Source: Balnearium lithotrophicum
GTDB lineage: Bacteria > Aquificota > Aquificia > Desulfurobacteriales > Desulfurobacteriaceae
NCBI RefSeq assembly: GCF_900182585.1
Contig: NZ_FXTM01000010.1
Coordinates: 1 to 60,001, forward strand
Direction: 5' to 3'
DNA length: 60,001 nt
This document shows, one piece after another, positions 34,242 through 44,275 of the stretch. The translations under genes were made by a program, and so were the position numbers. Below the pieces are notes generated by a model. It saw only the letters and a program-made list of their open reading frames with translations. It searched no databases and was not told where the DNA came from. Position 1 is the first letter of the stretch, and every line of letters begins with the position of its first letter.

Positions 34242-35323
34242 GACTTTACTAAAACCTCCACTATTCTATCTGAAGCATTTCCCCTACCGTATAGAGAGCC
34301 AATATTTAATTTTTCCTCCATTTTAGTTACCATCTCTGTAACACATTTAACGATATCCTCCTTCTTGGTTCCAGTGAGTTTATTAAAACCTATTTCTATT
34401 AATTCGACCCATTCTGTTTCATTTCTTGGAATTACACAAGGAGTTCCCCAGAAATAACCCTCTTTTTGAACACCACCAGAGTCTGTTATTATAAGTCTTG
34501 CATTCTTTTCTAAAGCCAACATTTCAAAATAAGATACAGGAGGGATTAACAACAAATTTTTACTTTTAGAATGAACATCTATGCCAAAATTCCGCAATGC
34601 TTTCTCAGTTCTTGGATGAATAGGAAATAATATTTCCCATCCTATCAAAGCAATTTCATTTAATGCCTGCCAAATATTTTCTAAATTCTCTTTTACGTCT
34701 GTATTTTCAGCTCTGTGTATTGTAGCTAATATAAATCTCTTTGGTCTTACATTATGTTTTTCTAAAATTTCCTTCTCATTAACTCTCTGAATACTCTCCA
34801 AAGCAACATCGAACATAACATCACCAACATTATATATACCATTAAATATCCCTTCTTTATGAAGGTTTTTAACAGCTGTTTCTGTAGGTGCAAAAAGCCA
34901 TTTAGAAACATGGTCCGTAAGAACTCTATTTATTTCCTCAGGCATTTCCTTATTAAAACTTCTTAATCCTGCTTCCACATGAGCTACAGATATATGAAGT
35001 TTAATCGCTGCTAAAGCACCAGCTAAAGTAGAATTTGTATCGCCGTAAACTATTACAACATCAGGTTTTTCTTTCAACAAAACTTTTTCTATTTCTATAA
35101 GCATTTTGCCAGTTTGTTCTCCGTGATTTCCAGAACCAATTCCAAGATAATATTCAGGCTTTGGTAGTTCCAATTCTGAAAAGAACACATCAGACATATT
35201 AAAATCGTAATGCTGTCCAGTATGAACAAGAATTTCCTTAATCCCTTTAGTTCTTAGCTTCTTGGAAACCAACGCAGCCTTTATAAATTGCGGCCGCGCT
35301 CCTACAATGGAAATAATTTTCAT
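34238..35323 (-). CDS. UDP-GlcNAc(3NAc)A 2-epimerase (WbpI/WecB family)
   Basis: A 361-residue non-hydrolysing 2-epimerase. Motifs GARPQFIKA (7-15), HTGQHYDFNMS, VYGDTNSTLAGALAA, HVEAGLRSFN and LTDHVS match the family. The segment FFSELELPKP and the C-terminal LYGRGNASDRI look closer to WbpI, which acts on UDP-GlcNAc3NAcA, than to WecB, which acts on UDP-GlcNAc. WbpA, B, D and E homologues at 45-50 kb support this reading. The split from them by about 10 kb is unusual. Confidence 0.88.
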   Translation of the reverse strand: MKIISIVGARPQFIKAALVSKKLRTKGIKEILVHTGQHYDFNMSDVFFSELELPKPEYYLGIGSGNHGEQTGKMLIEIEKVLLKEKPDVVIVYGDTNSTLAGALAAIKLHISVAHVEAGLRSFNKEMPEEINRVLTDHVSKWLFAPTETAVKNLHKEGIFNGIYNVGDVMFDVALESIQRVNEKEILEKHNVRPKRFILATIHRAENTDVKENLENIWQALNEIALIGWEILFPIHPRTEKALRNFGIDVHSKSKNLLLIPPVSYFEMLALEKNARLIITDSGGVQKEGYFWGTPCVIPRNETEWVELIEIGFNKLTGTKKEDIVKCVTEMVTKMEEKLNIGSLYGRGNASDRIVEVLVKS

Positions 35324-36126
35324 TCTTCAAGCTCCTTTATAGCTTCTTTGTAAGACACAAATTCAAATCTATTTTTTATAAGATATCTTATTAGCCAAAT
35401 ATACCAATTTTTCCAACTTAAAAACGAATCTGAAAAATATCTGTCGTGAAATAATATTGAAATATATTTGATATTTTTATTAAATAAAGCTTCTATTAAT
35501 TTTTTTGTTTCATCTTTAATTTCACCAAAAGTTTTACTTTGCCATCTTTTTCCTCTTCCTTGAATCACATAACCATCCATAATGTGCAAAGGGAATTCCC
35601 ACATATCTCCAATTTTAAACGGGTTTATCTCCTTAAAAACAGAAGAATCAAATAAATAACCGGCTTTGGAAAGATAATTTAATGTATCCTTTCCTACTCT
35701 TAAGTAATGCATGCGAATACCAAATCTATTTTTACCAGATATTTTTTTAAAGGTTTCAAATTCTCTTTTTATATCTAAAAAATCATTAAACGCTATACCA
35801 TGAACACCAACATCAAAGCCAGAAAACTTGACAAGATTTATATAATCTCTAGCATCTTTTAAGTTGTAAGACAACCCTAATCCATTTGATACCCCAAAGA
35901 AAAAAGTAGCAGGAATATTGTACTGCTTATTAAACTCTATCAGTTCAGAAATATTGTTCCATTTATTTTTTATAAAATTTTTAAATCTATCAACATATTC
36001 ATTTACTGAAATAGAACCAATTAACAACTCTATTGAAGACCTTACAATAAACTTTGGTATTATCAAATCCCTTTTATGTTCCCAAACAGTTAAGTGATCA
36101 ACATCATGTGAGATTATGACTTTCAT
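35320..36126 (-). CDS. NodB-like polysaccharide deacetylase homologue
   Basis: A 268-residue protein with the opening ISHDVDHLTV, giving the Asp-Asp of the deacetylase metal site, and a second motif VGVHGIAFND with a histidine near 110. RMHYLRV and ILFHDRYFSD follow. Such proteins remove acetyl groups from amino sugars, or in some clusters have lost activity. The metal ligand set appears plausible but incomplete to my eye. It is coupled to the epimerase by a 4-bp overlap. Confidence 0.7.
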   Translation of the reverse strand: MKVIISHDVDHLTVWEHKRDLIIPKFIVRSSIELLIGSISVNEYVDRFKNFIKNKWNNISELIEFNKQYNIPATFFFGVSNGLGLSYNLKDARDYINLVKFSGFDVGVHGIAFNDFLDIKREFETFKKISGKNRFGIRMHYLRVGKDTLNYLSKAGYLFDSSVFKEINPFKIGDMWEFPLHIMDGYVIQGRGKRWQSKTFGEIKDETKKLIEALFNKNIKYISILFHDRYFSDSFLSWKNWYIWLIRYLIKNRFEFVSYKEAIKELEE

Positions 36127-36145
36127 CTATCAATGTTCCTTCACA

Positions 36146-37360
36146 CTAATTTTTGCATTTATGGTAGTATTTTAAATTAGCCTCTAAAATTATAAAAAAC
36201 AATAGCAATATTGTAAATCTGTAAGGATCATAGGTTATAAATAATCCACGCAATATTACATAAATTATAATAAAATTAGATATAAATTTTAAATATTCGA
36301 ATTTTTTGAGCGAGTAAAATAGGAAAAGAACTAAAGTCATAAAGTAGAAAAAAAATCCTAATAGTCCGTATTGGATTGTAAAGAAAAAAAACATATTATG
36401 ATAATCTCTTCCACCTGTGAGTATTTTATTGGCTTGGTCACCTAAACCAGTTAAAATGCATTTATCTAAATTGGAAAAGTAGGTTTGAAAGATATAAGCT
36501 CTAGTTCTATCTCCAACTTTTGCAATGAAACTTAGCCAGTCTTGGAAATTCGAACTGAATATTAGATGATTAGCTAATAGAAGTTTTTTAATTTGCTCAT
36601 TAGAGATAAGTAAATTATATTCTACATAGTGATTATTAAGGTATTTAAGTAGTATGACAAATATCAAGGTGAATAAAACTGCTAATCTATTTCTTTGTAA
36701 GATTAGAGTTATTAGTAAAGATAATAAATAAGCTACTAAGTGTGATTTAGAAAAATGGAGCAAGGGAAGAAAGTAGACAAAAGTTAGAAGTAATTTGTTA
36801 GGTTTGTAATATTTGTAGTATATCCAACCTGTTGTGAAAGTTATAAATATGATATATAAAGATAATTCATTAGATGAGAAATTAAAAATGGTGCTATTTT
36901 TCATTAAAATTTTCCCATGTTCTTTATCATAATGTCCAATGATAAATGAGAAGATGAATTGAAATAACAAAGATAAAATAAATAAAATTTTAATTATTAA
37001 GGATAAATTATATTTATATAGTACACTATAATTTAAAAAAAATAAAATTGGGGTTAGTACGAAGAGTATAGCTTTTATGGGAAGAAATAAAGAGGAGGAT
37101 TGACCTGTAAATATAGTTATTATCATGGTTATTCCTACTAAGAAAATCAGTAAAAATAGTAGTTTAATATTTATTATTTGTTTATATATGTCAGAAATAA
37201 AAAAAGGTTTATGAATAAAAAGAAGTAAACTTAATGAATAAAAAAAGACTGTTAAAGTTAAATAGTTTATTGGAAAAATAATCATCGTATTAAAGAACCA
37301 AGATAAAATTAAAAAGGAAACTAACATATAAAGAACAACCTTAACTTTAATCCTGATCAT
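36146..37360 (-). CDS. Wzy-like polysaccharide polymerase candidate
   Basis: A protein of about 404 residues, nearly all hydrophobic helices (roughly ten to twelve) with one larger outer loop containing LTGLGDQANKILTGGRDYHN. The GG-x-DYHN segment resembles the H-N-x-x loop of O-antigen ligases and polymerases. It is the only polymerase candidate in the cluster. Coding sequence is extremely AT-rich. The start is uncertain: ATG at 37360 overlaps the upstream gene slightly, and 37417 is a longer alternative; neither has a clear ribosome binding site. Confidence 0.68.
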   Translation of the reverse strand: MIRIKVKVVLYMLVSFLILSWFFNTMIIFPINYLTLTVFFYSLSLLLFIHKPFFISDIYKQIINIKLLFLLIFLVGITMIITIFTGQSSSLFLPIKAILFVLTPILFFLNYSVLYKYNLSLIIKILFILSLLFQFIFSFIIGHYDKEHGKILMKNSTIFNFSSNELSLYIIFITFTTGWIYYKYYKPNKLLLTFVYFLPLLHFSKSHLVAYLLSLLITLILQRNRLAVLFTLIFVILLKYLNNHYVEYNLLISNEQIKKLLLANHLIFSSNFQDWLSFIAKVGDRTRAYIFQTYFSNLDKCILTGLGDQANKILTGGRDYHNMFFFFTIQYGLLGFFFYFMTLVLFLFYSLKKFEYLKFISNFIIIYVILRGLFITYDPYRFTILLLFFIILEANLKYYHKCKN

Positions 37361-38387
37361 TTTTAAATATACTAAGTAATTTTTTTTCAAATATGTAATT
37401 CGAATAATATTTCTCATAAATTTCTAAAGCCTTTTCCTTTAGTTTTCTTTTCAAGGATTTATTAAACAAAATTTGTGGTGAAAGATCCGTATATAACAAT
37501 CCTCCTCCTAATTTTATCTTCTCATAAGTAGGAGGTCTTTCATTTCCTATTATGGGAATTCCTAGCGATAAATAATCAATATCTTTATTAGCTTCTTGGT
37601 AGAAGAAGCTTTTATTTTTTCCAGTAATTAAGCTTAAGCCATATAAAAAATGTTTTTGAGAAAAGTCAAAAAGCAAGTTAAATAAGTTCTTTGTAGAGGT
37701 TCGCGGATAAAATCTTACATTCTGAGGCAAAGAATCTTTATTTAATTTATAACAATAATCTCCTATTACAAAAATCGGAAAGTTATTAAATTCCAGTGCT
37801 AGTTTGATAATTTGTTCTGCACCTTTTTCTAACGAGAATTGACCTATGTAAATAAAGGCAGGAGGAAGATTTGGATTGTTGTTGAATTCTTTCTTTTCAA
37901 AAGGAGAAGTATAGGGAATATAAGAAACTTCCTTTTTAATTTTTTTAAATCTTTTATATAAAAACCAGGAATTTACAATTGCTTTAGAAACATACCTCCT
38001 TACTATTAAATCTTCTATTTTAACCAGAAGTTGTTTTACAGGATAAGAAATAATGGAATTCTTGGTAATTTTGTAAGAATAATAATAAGGAAAAATATCT
38101 ATTATTTCATATATAATTTTTTTCTTTGTAGCAGTTTTAATATCATTAATTAAAAAAAGTAAGGTTAACATGTCATATATAACAAAATAATCATACATAA
38201 CAATAAATTTCTCCATTTCCCTCTTAAGGTAAAGATTTCTACTTAATATTCCCTTTCCTTTAGGAGGATGCAATATGTCTACCTTAAAGCCATTTTTTTC
38301 TAATATCTCCCTTTCCTTCAAAATACGAGGATGAGGTGGGTTCATATGATATGGTGTTATCACAAGAATAGAGAGTTTGTTATACAT
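37347..38387 (-). CDS. Glycosyltransferase, GT4-like
   Basis: A protein of about 346 residues. It opens with ILVITPYHMNPPHPRILKE, the start of many GT-B enzymes. The middle contains IYIGQFSLEKGAEQIIKLA, equivalent to the donor-loop strand, and IDYLSLGIPIIGNERPP, equivalent to the E-x7-E region but with the glutamates poorly kept. It may use an unusual donor. The preceding base triplet GTG at 38390 is an alternative start. It lies between the polymerase candidate and the sulfotransferase in the AT-rich block. Confidence 0.68.
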   Translation of the reverse strand: MYNKLSILVITPYHMNPPHPRILKEREILEKNGFKVDILHPPKGKGILSRNLYLKREMEKFIVMYDYFVIYDMLTLLFLINDIKTATKKKIIYEIIDIFPYYYSYKITKNSIISYPVKQLLVKIEDLIVRRYVSKAIVNSWFLYKRFKKIKKEVSYIPYTSPFEKKEFNNNPNLPPAFIYIGQFSLEKGAEQIIKLALEFNNFPIFVIGDYCYKLNKDSLPQNVRFYPRTSTKNLFNLLFDFSQKHFLYGLSLITGKNKSFFYQEANKDIDYLSLGIPIIGNERPPTYEKIKLGGGLLYTDLSPQILFNKSLKRKLKEKALEIYEKYYSNYIFEKKLLSIFKNDQD

Positions 38388-39339
38388 CACATTTGCTTCC
38401 CTTTTTAATTGGACTTATATACCTATAATTTATTAACCAAGGTAAAGAGGAAAAAGCGATTAAATTTTTTTCTAGAAAAGAAAGTTTTTCTTGCCATTCC
38501 TTATCTAAATTTAAGTTTACTTTTCCTGTTTTAAACCTAAAAGGATTTCCAGCAAGAGTGTGATTAGCATGTAGTATAATACAATTTTCTTTACATATAA
38601 TTTTTCTAACAACTGAATCCGATCTTAAATTTAGGAACTTAAAGATATTAATTAACATTTTTCCTGGATTTGATACTAAATCTTCATATTTAAGCCTTAA
38701 ATACCTAACATTTTCTTTGGTAACTAATTTGTTAGCTATATAATTTGTAACGTTCCAATGAACTGTAGTCTTGAGAGAAGGATACTGTGGCATATAATCA
38801 TACTTATTAGGGGCTATAGGTTTGAGTTTCTTCTTTTTCCAAGAATAAGCTACTCCTCTCGGATCTCTTATTAGATGGATAAAATATAGTTCCAAATTAT
38901 CATTTAAAGACAATATATGAGCAAGAACAGGATGCTTTGACGAATCTATTAAATACTTCTTTTGAGAAACTTCTAAAATAGACTTATAAAATTCTGTATA
39001 TATTTTATTTATAATAGTTGCATTAGTTTTATACCTATTGAAGAAATAATTCCTTATTCGTACAGTATTCTTAAGGAGATAAACAAATTTTTCAAAGTTA
39101 ATATTCATTTTTTTTAAAGTTTTATTAAAATGACTATCTATTTTTTTCCAAATTTCGCATTCATAAAATGGGACCCCACAGCTACATAGTTGATTCTTAA
39201 GAAAAGCTCTTTCCCATCCATGAAAAGATTCTCCAATAGCAAAGACATCTTCATGTTGTCCAAGCATTCTTTCCAGAAGGGTACTTCCACTTCTTCCACT
39301 ACCAACTATGTAAATTATTTTAAGTTTATTACTTAACAT
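38380..39339 (-). CDS. PAPS-dependent carbohydrate sulfotransferase
   Basis: A 319-residue P-loop-like sulfotransferase. The 5'-phosphosulfate loop is VGSGRSGSTLLERML (about 12-26), and the 3'-phosphate-binding motif is HLIRDPRGVAYSW (about 176-188); both are diagnostic of PAPS enzymes. A conserved SSKHP lies near 155. It would move sulfate from PAPS to a hydroxyl on the glycan. PAPS-making and PAP-removing genes lie just upstream in the same operon. No signal peptide is seen, so the reaction is cytosolic, before export. Confidence 0.88.
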   Translation of the reverse strand: MLSNKLKIIYIVGSGRSGSTLLERMLGQHEDVFAIGESFHGWERAFLKNQLCSCGVPFYECEIWKKIDSHFNKTLKKMNINFEKFVYLLKNTVRIRNYFFNRYKTNATIINKIYTEFYKSILEVSQKKYLIDSSKHPVLAHILSLNDNLELYFIHLIRDPRGVAYSWKKKKLKPIAPNKYDYMPQYPSLKTTVHWNVTNYIANKLVTKENVRYLRLKYEDLVSNPGKMLINIFKFLNLRSDSVVRKIICKENCIILHANHTLAGNPFRFKTGKVNLNLDKEWQEKLSFLEKNLIAFSSLPWLINYRYISPIKKGSKCDV

Positions 39340-39345
39340 TATACC

Positions 39346-40734
39346 TCACCTCTTAAAAGGAACATAAAGAATCCAATTACCTAAGATATTTTTAATTTTT
39401 ATAGAAAAGATGAAATTCCAAAAAACGACACTTATCGAACTTGCAATAGCAGCTCCTATAATACTATACATAGGAATTAGCAAATAATTTAAAATTATAT
39501 TCAATATAGCCCCAATTAATATTACATTCTGATGGAATTTTTGATATCCTGTCATTCGTAAAATATAACCAACGCTTCCAGTAACAGCATTTACAAACTG
39601 TCCAAGGGTTAGAATAATTAGAGCCGTTGTTCCTGCTTTAAAGTCTTCTCCAAATATCCTAAGAATTAGCTTAGGAAAGACTAAAAATATTGATAATATT
39701 GGAAAAGAAGTCCAAAATATCAACTTGGTTGACTGCTGAGCAACTTTTGCTAATCCCTTTACATCTCCTTTCCCCCAGAACTCTGCAAATTTCGGAGCTG
39801 CTATTGTATTGATTGCCATTAATGTAATACTCGTTATCATAGACACCCTTAAAACTACATTATATATCCCAACTTCTCTTTCCGTTTTAAATATCCCTAA
39901 CATTATAGTATCTGTCCAACCCATTATCAAGGCCAAAGAACTTGAAAAAAGCATCGGGATTGAAACGGAAAGAATAGTGGCGTAAGATAATGTTTCGTTA
40001 ATTGGTCGCTTTATTTGCTCTTTAGTGTATTGGCTAATCGATGGATATGAATTAGTTAATTGTTTCTTCCATAAGAAAAATGCCATTAACGAAATTACAA
40101 ACTCTGATAAAATATATATAAAAATTGGTATTTGGTTTATCTGTCTAATTGTTAACTGCTTTACTAATAATGTTATACATGCGAGTAAACTTGAAGCTAA
40201 TATAAATATTCCTGCTTGTTGAAGGAGCATATATTCTTTTATCTTCTTTAATCCTCTTAAAGACTCTGTATGTATAAAAAGTAAAACAAAAGGAACTATT
40301 CCTATTGAAGCTATTTTAAAGTAACGTTCAAGATGAGGTTTTTTAAATACAATTTCTGCTATGTATCCAGAGAAAAAGAAAACAGTTACAGATAAAATTA
40401 GAGAAAAAGGAAAAACAAGCTTTATAGCTTTTTTATATACGTCTTTTACCACTTCCCATTTCCCCTGTGAAGAATACTCAGCCACAAATCTTAAAAGTGC
40501 CGTATCCATTCCAAGCCTTCCAATCACAGAGGAGATTTGAAGAAGAGTAAAAGAAAGAGCAAAAGCTCCCATTGCCTCTGCACCGTATCCACGGGTAATT
40601 AAAAGTGTGAAAATGTAACCTGCAACTATTCCAACTATTCTCAAAATAAAGGCAATAGAGGAGCCTTTTAAAATTTCCTTAAAATGTTCATCACTATTTA
40701 TTTTGTCCCTTAACAATCCTATCTTATTAAACAT
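39346..40734 (-). CDS. Polysaccharide flippase (Wzx-like), second
   Basis: A protein of about 462 residues with twelve to fourteen membrane helices, opening FKEILKGSSIAFILRIVGIVAGYIF, the normal start of Wzx-type proteins. GMDTALLRFVAEYSSQGKW is a typical family loop. It is AT-rich and sits directly between the sulfotransferase and ATP sulfurylase genes, so it may export the sulfated glycan. ATG at 40734 fits the family start. ATG at 40761 would add nine residues and lengthen the overlap with sat; neither has a strong ribosome binding site. Confidence 0.83.
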   Translation of the reverse strand: MFNKIGLLRDKINSDEHFKEILKGSSIAFILRIVGIVAGYIFTLLITRGYGAEAMGAFALSFTLLQISSVIGRLGMDTALLRFVAEYSSQGKWEVVKDVYKKAIKLVFPFSLILSVTVFFFSGYIAEIVFKKPHLERYFKIASIGIVPFVLLFIHTESLRGLKKIKEYMLLQQAGIFILASSLLACITLLVKQLTIRQINQIPIFIYILSEFVISLMAFFLWKKQLTNSYPSISQYTKEQIKRPINETLSYATILSVSIPMLFSSSLALIMGWTDTIMLGIFKTEREVGIYNVVLRVSMITSITLMAINTIAAPKFAEFWGKGDVKGLAKVAQQSTKLIFWTSFPILSIFLVFPKLILRIFGEDFKAGTTALIILTLGQFVNAVTGSVGYILRMTGYQKFHQNVILIGAILNIILNYLLIPMYSIIGAAIASSISVVFWNFIFSIKIKNILGNWILYVPFKR

Positions 40735-40742
40735 CTTAATTT

Positions 40743-41897
40743 TTATCTTCCTGTCGCCCATTTTATTAATATTTCTGCAACTTCAGGTCTTGAAAACTCT
40801 CTAGGTAGTTTCTTCCCTTCCTTCAGCATTGCTCTTACTTTTGTTCCACTTAAGTGAACGTGAAATTCCTTTGAATGGGGACAGGTTTTAGCCGTTGCCA
40901 TACTTTCGCACTTCTTACAGTAAAAGGCATGTTCAAACTTTAAAGGCTGTATTTCTAATTCATCTACAAATTGCTCTACAAACTCTTGGGCTTCGTAAGT
41001 TCCGTAGTAATCTCCAACTCCTGCATGGTCCCTTCCAATTATCATATGGGTAGCACCGTAATTTTTCCTCATAAGCATGTGATGAACAGCCTCCCTCGGT
41101 CCTGCATAGTGCATTGACGCAGGTAGAACAGATAAGTGAACTTTATCCTTATTAAAGTAATTGTCTATCAGAACTTCATAACACTTCATTCTTACATCTG
41201 CAGGAATGTCATCGGGTTTAGTTTCTCCTACAAGAGGATGTATCATTACTCCATCCATAGGTTCCAATGCTGTTTTTATTATGTACTCATGGGCTCTGTG
41301 AATGGGATTTCTTGTTTGGAATGCAACTATTTTTTTCCATCTCTTCCTTTTTATGTTTTCTCTAACTTGAGCAGGGTCTAAGTAGTACTTTTCGTCTATT
41401 CCCTGTCTAAGAGGTCTATTTAAGAGCCTAACTATTTCGCCACCAATGAAATTATTTCCTGCTTGTTTTACAACTCTCACTCCAGGATGCTCAATATCTG
41501 TAGTCTTAAAAACATTTTTACAGTAATTTTCAAGGTCAAGGTTAAACTTATCTTCAATTACCATTATTGCTATTGGCCTATTATTTTTATCATAAAGAGC
41601 CACTTCATCACCAATTTTAAGCTCTTTAAAAATTTCTTCTGAAACGGGTAAAACTATAGGTATTGACCACAAAAGTCCGTTCTTTAGGTGAATGTTATTT
41701 ATTACTTCCTCTGCATCCTCCTTTGTCATAAAGCCCGTTAAAGGGGAAAATCCTCCGTTCGCAATCATTTCGCAGTCGCTAACGTATCTGTTGGCAATTA
41801 CTATTTTTCTTAATGTTTCAGCCTTTTCTAACAGTTCTCTTCTTTCTTCCTCTTTAGCCATTTTGTTTATTAGTTTTCCACCGTGTGGATTTAACAT
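40743..41897 (-). CDS. sat: Sulfate adenylyltransferase (ATP sulfurylase)
   Basis: A 384-residue enzyme making APS from sulfate and ATP. It opens LNPHGGKLIN, typical of the family. The nucleotide site is QTRNPIHRAHEY near 190-201, and GRDHAGVGDYYG is near 285. It lacks a C-terminal kinase domain, which is supplied by the separate cysC next to it. Cysteines near the C-terminus (CKKC and an HSKEFHVHLSG segment) may bind zinc, as in thermophile homologues. In this operon the APS feeds PAPS synthesis for sulfation. Confidence 0.95.
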   Translation of the reverse strand: MLNPHGGKLINKMAKEEERRELLEKAETLRKIVIANRYVSDCEMIANGGFSPLTGFMTKEDAEEVINNIHLKNGLLWSIPIVLPVSEEIFKELKIGDEVALYDKNNRPIAIMVIEDKFNLDLENYCKNVFKTTDIEHPGVRVVKQAGNNFIGGEIVRLLNRPLRQGIDEKYYLDPAQVRENIKRKRWKKIVAFQTRNPIHRAHEYIIKTALEPMDGVMIHPLVGETKPDDIPADVRMKCYEVLIDNYFNKDKVHLSVLPASMHYAGPREAVHHMLMRKNYGATHMIIGRDHAGVGDYYGTYEAQEFVEQFVDELEIQPLKFEHAFYCKKCESMATAKTCPHSKEFHVHLSGTKVRAMLKEGKKLPREFSRPEVAEILIKWATGR

Positions 41898-42505
41898 TAT
41901 TCAGCCTCCAAGTACTTGTTTTCTTTTAAATAGTTAATGATTTTCGTAACACACTCTTCTAAACTCTCTTTGTGAGTTTCTACAACTATTTCTGGATTTT
42001 CAGGCTCCTCGTACGGGTCATCTATCCCTGTGAAATTTTTGATAATTCCTTTCCTTGCCTTTTTATAAAGTCCTTTTACGTCTCTTCTTTCACAGACTTC
42101 AAGAGGACATTTTACATAAACCTCAATAAACTCTCCTTCTTTTACTAAACTCCTTACGAACTGTCTATCCTGTCTATATGGAGAAATAAATGCTGTTAAT
42201 GTCATGATTCCAGCATCTACAAATAGTTTTGCTACCTCTCCTATTCTTCTAATATTTTCCTTTCTATCCTCTGCAGAAAAACCTAAATCCTTATTCAGTC
42301 CAGTTCTAATGTTATCTCCATCTAAAACATAAGTGTGTACTCCCATTTCAAAGAGTTTCTCCTCTACCGCATGGGCAAGGGTCGATTTTCCACTACCAGA
42401 CAGTCCCGTAAACCATAAAATGGCTGACTTGTGTCCCTTTTGCCTTTGTCTGTCCTCTTTTTTTATTCTTCCCTCGTGAGGAATAATAATTTTATTTTCT
42501 TCCAT
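41897..42505 (-). CDS. cysC: Adenylylsulfate kinase
   Basis: A 202-residue P-loop kinase converting APS to PAPS. Walker A GLSGSGKS is at about 34-41, and [16 protein letters not shown] and FISPYRQDR are the substrate motifs. Length is normal for a stand-alone CysC. Its stop overlaps the sat start, TAATG-like, so the two are cotranslated. APS kinase makes sense here only if PAPS is used, and the sulfotransferase four genes on provides that use. Confidence 0.95.
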   Translation of the reverse strand: MEENKIIIPHEGRIKKEDRQRQKGHKSAILWFTGLSGSGKSTLAHAVEEKLFEMGVHTYVLDGDNIRTGLNKDLGFSAEDRKENIRRIGEVAKLFVDAGIMTLTAFISPYRQDRQFVRSLVKEGEFIEVYVKCPLEVCERRDVKGLYKKARKGIIKNFTGIDDPYEEPENPEIVVETHKESLEECVTKIINYLKENKYLEAE

Positions 42506-42514
42506 CTTTCCTCC

Positions 42515-44275
42515 TTAAAAGTATAAAAAGTAAAGGCCAATTATACACACCAGTCCATATACTATAGAGATAGGAATACCGATTTTGAGAAAATCACCAA
42601 ATTTGTAATTACCTACACTGTAAACCATCAAATTCGTTTGATATCCTATAGGAGTAATAAAACTTGCAGAAGCTCCAAAGGCTACAGCAAGGATAAAAGG
42701 TTTTGGGTTAACAGATAATAGGCTTGCAGAAGAAACGGCAATCGGAAAGGTTATTGAAGCTGCTGCAACGTTTGTTACAAACTCTGTTAAAAGGTTTGTA
42801 ATTACGTAAACTGCTGCTAAACTACCTATTATTCCGATTGGAGAAAATACTTCCTGAATACCTTTTGCAATAGTATCTGAAAAACCAGAATTTATAATAC
42901 CTTTCCCAATTCCTACTGCCAATGCAGCAATTATTGCAAGGTTTAAATCAAGTCCCTTTTTTATTTCTGAATAGGTGGCTACTTTTGTAAGAATGAATAG
43001 GGTTATTATGAGTAACAATCCGGTAAATAACGGAATTATATTAAAAGCTGAAAAAAAAATAAGAATTAGGAAACTGAGAAATACAAAGTTCCCCTTTTTC
43101 CTATCAATATTGAAGATTTCCTTAACTTTAGAAATTACATAAAAATCGGTTGTATCCTCTGCTCTTTTCCAGAAATCTTTACCTGCTAACAAGAGAAGTA
43201 AATCTCCAGGTTTCAGAATTATTTCTCCAATTTTTCCCTTGAGTTTCTCACCATTCCTGTGGATTGCTAAAATAGCAGCATCGTATTTTGCTCTAAAATC
43301 GGTTTCTTTAATTTTTTTATTTATTAACGAAGAATTATTCGAAATTACAATCTCAACAATATTCATTCTCTCATCATTTATATTACAATAATTGGGAAGT
43401 GATATTCCTATATTTGACGATATTAAATCTGTAATTGCTTCTGTTTGACCAACAAATATTAAGATATCTCCACTTTCTATAATCTCTTCAGGAGAAACTG
43501 GAGATATAACTTTTCCTCTTTTAATAATCTCAGCTAAAAATAATCCTTTCAAATTTCTTAGTTTAGCCTCTTTAATGCTCTTACCAATCAACCTTGAATT
43601 ATCTCTAACAATTGTTTCTACGATATACTCTTTTTTCCTCTCTAAAAAAGTTTTTATCGGGTCTTCTCTATCGGGGAGAAGCTTGTAACCAAAAAGGTAT
43701 ATGTATAAAAATCCCACAAGAGTTGCTGGAATACCTATATAGGCAAAGTCAAAGATACTTAGAGGGTTTAATCCTTTCTCTATTGCAAGTCCATTAACTA
43801 CGAGGTTTGTCGAAGTTCCAATTAAAGTTATTGTTCCTCCTAAAATTGAAGCGTACGATAAAGGAATTAGAAGTTTTGATGGAGATATGCTCTTTTTTTT
43901 ACTCCACTGATACACATACGGAAGGAGCATTGCAACTATAGGAGTATTATTAAAAAATGCAGATATTGTAGATGTAGATAAAAACATCCTTCCTAAAAAG
44001 GATTTGTAGGACAGATTTTCTCCAAGAATTTTGGAGAAGTAAAAATTTATTACTCCTGTTTTTTGTATGACATTACTCACTATTAGAAGAAGAAGAATGG
44101 AGGCAATAGAAGGATTTGAAAAGCCAGATAATGTTTCCTGGGGTGTTATGATATTGAATACATTCAATAAAGAAACTGCAATGAGAAAGGTTGCAGCAGG
44201 GTGAAACTTTTCTGAATATAACCCCCATAAGAGAAAGAATAACGTAAAGATTATAATCAGATGATTAAAACACAT
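42515..44275 (-). CDS. SLC13/DASS-family permease with RCK-C domains, probable sulfate importer
   Basis: A 586-residue membrane protein with about eleven helices in two halves. Two cytoplasmic TrkA-C (RCK_C) domains sit between them (about 200-285 and 290-370, with the GDILIFVGQ and GDLLLLLAG turns). The C-terminal half carries the SLC13 motif NLLTEFVTNVAAAS and PIGYQTNLMVYS. Members with this layout import sulfate or di-acids. Placement between cysC and cysQ makes sulfate the most likely substrate. The start overlaps cysQ by 11 bp. Confidence 0.85.
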   Translation of the reverse strand: MCFNHLIIIFTLFFLLWGLYSEKFHPAATFLIAVSLLNVFNIITPQETLSGFSNPSIASILLLLIVSNVIQKTGVINFYFSKILGENLSYKSFLGRMFLSTSTISAFFNNTPIVAMLLPYVYQWSKKKSISPSKLLIPLSYASILGGTITLIGTSTNLVVNGLAIEKGLNPLSIFDFAYIGIPATLVGFLYIYLFGYKLLPDREDPIKTFLERKKEYIVETIVRDNSRLIGKSIKEAKLRNLKGLFLAEIIKRGKVISPVSPEEIIESGDILIFVGQTEAITDLISSNIGISLPNYCNINDERMNIVEIVISNNSSLINKKIKETDFRAKYDAAILAIHRNGEKLKGKIGEIILKPGDLLLLLAGKDFWKRAEDTTDFYVISKVKEIFNIDRKKGNFVFLSFLILIFFSAFNIIPLFTGLLLIITLFILTKVATYSEIKKGLDLNLAIIAALAVGIGKGIINSGFSDTIAKGIQEVFSPIGIIGSLAAVYVITNLLTEFVTNVAAASITFPIAVSSASLLSVNPKPFILAVAFGASASFITPIGYQTNLMVYSVGNYKFGDFLKIGIPISIVYGLVCIIGLYFLYF

